Part shown: positions 60,853 through 64,000 of the stretch, piece by piece
Layout: every line of letters starts with the position of its first letter
How positions within the stretch are numbered: the first letter of the stretch is position 1
Source of the DNA: JAYFQE01 sp034927345
GTDB taxonomy: Bacteria; Bacillota; Clostridia; Saccharofermentanales; UBA5734
DNA: 64,000 bases
Reading direction: 5' to 3'
Assembly: GCA_034927345.1 (NCBI GenBank)
Contig: JAYFQE010000010.1
Location: 1-64,000, forward strand
The notes under the pieces: generated by a model
Databases searched by the model: none
Told to the model about the DNA's origin: nothing
What the model saw: only the letters and a program-made list of their open reading frames with translations
Program-made: the position numbers and the translations under genes

Positions 60853-61221
60853 TCAGCGTTTCGGCGTTATCTCCAGCCAGTAATCGTCCGGATCATGGAT
60901 GAAATAAAGTCCCATGGCCTGATTTTCATAACAGATACAGCCCATGGCCTGATGCAGGACATGAGCCGCTTCATAATCATCGGCACGAAAACAAATGTGC
61001 GATTCATTGTCGCCCAGGTCATAGGGCGTTTGCCGGTCGCGCAGCCAGGTCAGCTCCAAACGGAAAGAACTGCTGCCGTCACCTAAAAACGCTAATTCAA
61101 AGCTGCCGTCCGCCGCCGGCGAACGCTGCATAACCTGAAGGCCGAGCGCTTCCCGATAGAACCGGATTGACCGTTCCAGATCCAGTACATTTAAATTGGC
61201 ATGATCAATGGTAAATTCCAT
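60853..61221 (-). CDS. Glyoxalase/bleomycin-resistance (VOC) family protein
   Basis: VOC-fold protein of 122 aa, lactoylglutathione-lyase-like. The first half is HANLNVLDLERSIRFYREALGL; HICFRADDYEAAH and a late HDPDDYWLEITPKR complete the metal-binding pattern (His, Glu, His, Glu type). A methylglyoxal lyase or an unrelated dioxygenase/epimerase is possible. GGGAGG precedes the ATG at 61221. Confidence 0.85.
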   Translation of the reverse strand: MEFTIDHANLNVLDLERSIRFYREALGLQVMQRSPAADGSFELAFLGDGSSSFRLELTWLRDRQTPYDLGDNESHICFRADDYEAAHVLHQAMGCICYENQAMGLYFIHDPDDYWLEITPKR

Positions 61222-61410
61222 GATCGATATCCTCCCTTGGCATCCCATCCGGGAATCCGCTTATTCCCTCATCATAAGCAACGCTTTATCTTGCGTCAAG
61301 GCAATTGTTTTATATCCTGACTCAGCTTTCTCATCCTGTGGAGCAACGATAAGCGTCCAAAAAATCTATGGCATCGTTTAGACAATAATCCCTGTTTTTT
61401 TCAAAAAAAT

Positions 61411-61432
61411 CCTATGGTATTATAGGTACCAT
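61411..61432. promoter_or_regulatory. Overlapping palindromes upstream of the oxoamine synthase
   Basis: ATGGTA-N7-TACCAT (61414-61432) overlaps CCTAT-N6-ATAGG (61411-61426) and contains a TATTAT that could be a -10 box. It lies 26 bp before the ATG at 61458. Operator function is inferred. Confidence 0.35.
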
Positions 61433-61457
61433 GATCTGCTGTAAGGAGTGTGATGCT

Positions 61458-62684
61458 ATGGATCTTTTCCAAAAATGCCGCGAGTACACCCGGGCCAAAC
61501 AAGCGATGACCATGGGGATCTATCCTTTTTTTCATACCCTGACATCCGGACAAGACACAGAAGTGCTTATGGACGGCCATCGCACGCTCATGCTTGGCTC
61601 CAACAACTACCTTGGCCTGACCGCTGATCCGCGGGTCAAAGAAGCCGCTATCCGCGCGATTCAAAAATATGGATCCGGCTGTTCGGGATCGCGTTTTCTT
61701 AACGGCACGCTCGACATCCATGTCGCATTAGAACAAGATCTGGCGCGATTCCTGCAAAAAGACGACTGCTTGATTTTTTCAACCGGTTTTCAGACAAATC
61801 TTTCCATCATATCGTCGATAGCCGGACGCAACGACTACATTTTATCCGACGCCATGAATCATGCCAGCATTATCGACGGCACCCGCCTCAGTTTTGCTAA
61901 AACCCAAAAATATAAACACAGCGATATGGAGGATCTGGCCCGGCTGCTCGAATCATGCGCCGCCGATGAAAAAGGCGGCATTCTGATCGTTACCGACGGC
62001 GTTTTCAGCATGGAAGGCGAAATCTGCGCCCTGCCGGATATTGTCAAACTAGCCCGCCGTTACGGAGCCCGCATCATGGTCGACGACGCTCACGCCATCG
62101 GCGTCCTGGGAGAACGCGGCCGCGGTACAGCCGAATATTTCGGTTTGACAAATGAAGTTGACCTGATCATGAATACCTTCTCAAAAACCCTGGCTTCCCT
62201 GGGCGGCTGTGTCGCCGGAGACGCCGACGCCGTGCATTATATCAAACATACGGCCAGGCCTTTTATCTTCAGCGCCAGCATTCCGCCGGCACAAGTGGCC
62301 GCCGCCCACGAGGCTTTACGCATCCTTGAAGCCGAGCCGCAGCGAGTCCGGCGGCTTAACGACATAGCGGCCTATATGAAAAACGGTTTGAAGAACCTTC
62401 CTCATGTCAGGATCCGCGAAAGCGGCAATGACCTGGTGCCAATTATCCCCATACTGACCGGGAATGTCGGACGTACGCTTTATACCGCTAAAAAGCTGCT
62501 GGACCGCGGGGTTTATGTTAATCCTGTTTTCCCGCCGGCCGTTCCCCGCGAATGTTGTTTATTGCGCACCAGCTATACGGCAACGCATACTGACGCCCAG
62601 CTTAATGAAGCTCTGGAGATCATCGGCCAGGTTTTTACCGATATGGCCGAGGAAACGCAGGTCGACTTTGATGTCGATATATAA
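61458..62684 (+). CDS. Alpha-oxoamine synthase family PLP enzyme, serine palmitoyltransferase-like
   Basis: PLP-dependent acyl-CoA:amino-acid condensing enzyme, about 408 aa. The core has SNNYLGLTADPRVKEAA, YGSGCSGSRFLNGT, NHASIIDG, DDAHAIGVLG and the PLP lysine in NTFSKTLASLGG. The N-terminal segment AKQAMTMGIYPFFHTL and the TEVLMDG stretch resemble bacterial serine palmitoyltransferases more than BioF or Kbl, as I recall them. 8-amino-7-oxononanoate synthase or 2-amino-3-ketobutyrate ligase remain possible; no other bio or tdh gene is near. AAGGAG precedes the ATG. Confidence 0.85.
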   Translation: MDLFQKCREYTRAKQAMTMGIYPFFHTLTSGQDTEVLMDGHRTLMLGSNNYLGLTADPRVKEAAIRAIQKYGSGCSGSRFLNGTLDIHVALEQDLARFLQKDDCLIFSTGFQTNLSIISSIAGRNDYILSDAMNHASIIDGTRLSFAKTQKYKHSDMEDLARLLESCAADEKGGILIVTDGVFSMEGEICALPDIVKLARRYGARIMVDDAHAIGVLGERGRGTAEYFGLTNEVDLIMNTFSKTLASLGGCVAGDADAVHYIKHTARPFIFSASIPPAQVAAAHEALRILEAEPQRVRRLNDIAAYMKNGLKNLPHVRIRESGNDLVPIIPILTGNVGRTLYTAKKLLDRGVYVNPVFPPAVPRECCLLRTSYTATHTDAQLNEALEIIGQVFTDMAEETQVDFDVDI

Positions 62685-62809
62685 ACGGCGTTTTCAGGCA
62701 GAACGATCCGTTTGACGAAATGCAAACAGGCCGGTTATTGGACAAAATATCACATATCGATAATATATATGAACGTTTTATGATTTTTCTCCGTAACGAA
62801 TCCGTAAGT

Positions 62810-62862
62810 AAGGCCGTTATATAGGTAAAGCAGTTCAGCCTAACCTGTATAACGGCCTTTTC
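62810..62862 (+). terminator. Hairpin terminator or leader hairpin
   Basis: Arms AAGGCCGTTATATAGGT (62810-62826) and ACCTGTATAACGGCCTT (62843-62859) with a 16-nt loop, followed by TTTTC. It may end the oxoamine synthase transcript 125 bp after its stop, or attenuate the secreted-protein gene that starts 31 bp downstream. Confidence 0.7.
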
Positions 62863-62892
62863 AGGCCATCCAAACAATGGAGGTGCGGATTC

Positions 62893-63351
62893 ATGTCTCG
62901 ATGGAACAAATGCTGGATTCTGATGCTGACAGCCGGAGTGATTGTTCTTCTGATTTTATTTTTACCGTCAAATCCGGTTGAAGCCGCGGTTATGGAAGAC
63001 CAGGCGATGAGTGAACCGATCGTTCAGCCCATGTGGTACAACACATCCTGGACCTATACGCAGCTGACTTTTTCATCCGGCGGAGTAGCGCAATGCTCGG
63101 CCATTATCCAGGGACTGCCGGGAACAACCCGGATAACGGCTGTTGTCCTGTTGGAGCGGCAGCTTGCGGACGGATCGTGGTATCTCGTCAAAGCCTGGCG
63201 CGGCGTCGGCGTTTACGGTGATTTGCTGACCTTCGACGAAAACTGGGGTCCGGTCGTCTCCGGTTATACCTACCGGCTGACCATCAACGCCTCCGTCACA
63301 CGCAACGGGGTCGTCGAATCGGTCACCAGCAGCGACCTGGCGACTCACTAG
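62893..63351 (+). CDS. Small secreted protein of unknown function
   Basis: Protein of 152 aa with a signal peptide (about residues 8-31, cleavage near VEAA) and a beta-rich mature part. It may belong to a domain of unknown function seen in secreted Clostridia proteins (DUF6147-like), which I cannot confirm. AATGGAGG precedes the ATG. Preceded by a strong hairpin, and convergent with the kinase gene at the right edge. Confidence 0.6.
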   Translation: MSRWNKCWILMLTAGVIVLLILFLPSNPVEAAVMEDQAMSEPIVQPMWYNTSWTYTQLTFSSGGVAQCSAIIQGLPGTTRITAVVLLERQLADGSWYLVKAWRGVGVYGDLLTFDENWGPVVSGYTYRLTINASVTRNGVVESVTSSDLATH

Positions 63352-63376
63352 GCATAGCCGCCGCTGTTTTGCCGGT

Positions 63377-64000
63377 TCATAGATTCATATATTCCCGCAG
63401 GTGCGGAATCGACGAAGCGGCGCCGGCTCTCGTAACCGTCAGGCCGGCCGCTTTGACCGCCATGGACAGGGCGGCCGGATCATCCTGGTTATTATCGATC
63501 AAAGCAAGATAGGTGCCGATAAAGGTATCGCCGGCAGCCGTGGTGTCAACAACCGGGCCGGCATGCCACGCCGGCAGGTCCAGCCTGGTTGTCCGCCAGG
63601 CAAACAGCATGCCCCGGCCGCCCAGAGTCAGAATGATCCTGGCTTGCGGATAGCGCTGAGCCAACTGTTCCAGGATGCGGTCCGGCTGATCGCAGCCGGA
63701 AGCCGCGTCATAACCGAGCAGAGCGGCGCCCTCGCCCTCATTAACAATCAGGTAGTCGACCAAATTCAACGGCAGGGCCAGAGCCCGTTCATCCATCGGC
63801 GCCGGATTCAGGGCGATGCGGCAGCCTTTGTCTTTAGCCAGACACATCATCTCGGCGATGCCGTCAGTCTCATTCTGAAAAAGGACAATTTCGCTGCCGT
63901 TCAGCCGGGCAGCCGCTGCCGGCACGAAATCGTCCGGCTGATTGCGATTGGCTCCACTGTATAAAATAATGCAGTTTTCACCATGCTTGTCTACCTGGAT
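63377..64000 (-). CDS. PfkB-family carbohydrate kinase (ribokinase-like), partial
   Basis: C-terminal about 208 residues of a ribokinase-type sugar kinase; the N-terminus lies beyond the right edge. Seen here: a GENCIILYSGAN stretch, LNPAPM, VNEGEGA, LTLGGRG and the catalytic DTTAAGDTFIG with the base Asp of the GAGD motif (AAGD here). Which sugar it phosphorylates is not clear. An internal GTG at 63925 is not the true start. Confidence 0.85.
   Translation of the reverse strand: MQVDKHGENCIILYSGANRNQPDDFVPAAAARLNGSEIVLFQNETDGIAEMMCLAKDKGCRIALNPAPMDERALALPLNLVDYLIVNEGEGAALLGYDAASGCDQPDRILEQLAQRYPQARIILTLGGRGMLFAWRTTRLDLPAWHAGPVVDTTAAGDTFIGTYLALIDNNQDDPAALSMAVKAAGLTVTRAGAASSIPHLREYMNL

Overview
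The window reads as a chromosome segment from a strictly anaerobic, fermentative bacterium of the Bacillota (Clostridia-like). Supporting this are strong AGGAGG-type ribosome binding sites, frequent GTG/TTG starts, a short PUA-less ProB, a class A PBP and lipoprotein boxes typical of Gram-positives, a group-B-like monomeric [FeFe]-hydrogenase and several ferredoxin-type proteins. Base composition looks moderately GC-rich and even. I see no phage, transposase, CRISPR array, rRNA or tRNA. The organism assignment is inference; no marker was compared with a database.

Layout. 0.1-3.6 kb: a minus-strand operon, a Cys-rich MarR-type regulator, then hgcA, hgcB and rlmD. HgcA/HgcB are the corrinoid protein and ferredoxin that methylate mercury, and this is the headline of the window. 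3.7-6.4 kb: an ABC exporter, L-isoaspartyl methyltransferase and a small membrane protein. 6.6-11.6 kb: surface and cell-wall genes (LRR protein, M23 peptidase, class A PBP). 11.7-12.5 kb: proB. 12.5-12.9 kb: a structured intergenic region with a duplicated 45-bp element and a consensus promoter. 12.95-17.55 kb: XRE-cupin regulator plus potABCD polyamine uptake. 17.6-20 kb: lon. 20.2-24.6 kb: an isolated str cluster (rpsL-rpsG-fusA-tuf). 24.9-29.9 kb: GNAT-like acyltransferase, HAD phosphatase, hemolysin-III/PAQR protein, beta-lactamase-fold hydrolase and YhhN. 30-31.8 kb: thioredoxin-fold [2Fe-2S] protein plus [FeFe]-hydrogenase. 31.8-35.6 kb: corA, eno and a PatB/MalY aminotransferase.

35.7-39.7 kb and 47.1-49.9 kb are two similarly built sugar or polyol loci, each with Gfo/Idh/MocA and TIM-barrel or ThuA enzymes divergent from an AraC-type activator. 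Between them (40.7-46.9 kb) is a five-gene MacB-like export cassette with two adaptor proteins and a repeat-bearing Gly-rich lipoprotein. 49.9-56.6 kb: a degenerate EAL protein, a histidine phosphatase, NAD synthetase, sirtuin, two uncharacterised small proteins, mutM and a ferredoxin. 56.8-59.7 kb: a two-component system with a translationally coupled third gene. 60-64 kb: HAD phosphatase, VOC protein, an alpha-oxoamine synthase with serine-palmitoyltransferase-like sequence, a secreted protein and the C-terminal part of a PfkB kinase running off the right edge.

How it works together: the genes describe a fermenter that reacts to polyamines, plant- or host-type sugars and envelope stress, disposes of electrons through ferredoxin and an [FeFe]-hydrogenase-like protein, and carries a regulated mercury-methylation gene pair. 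Several start codons were moved from the longest open frame to an internal codon with a proper Shine-Dalgarno sequence; these choices are explained per gene.
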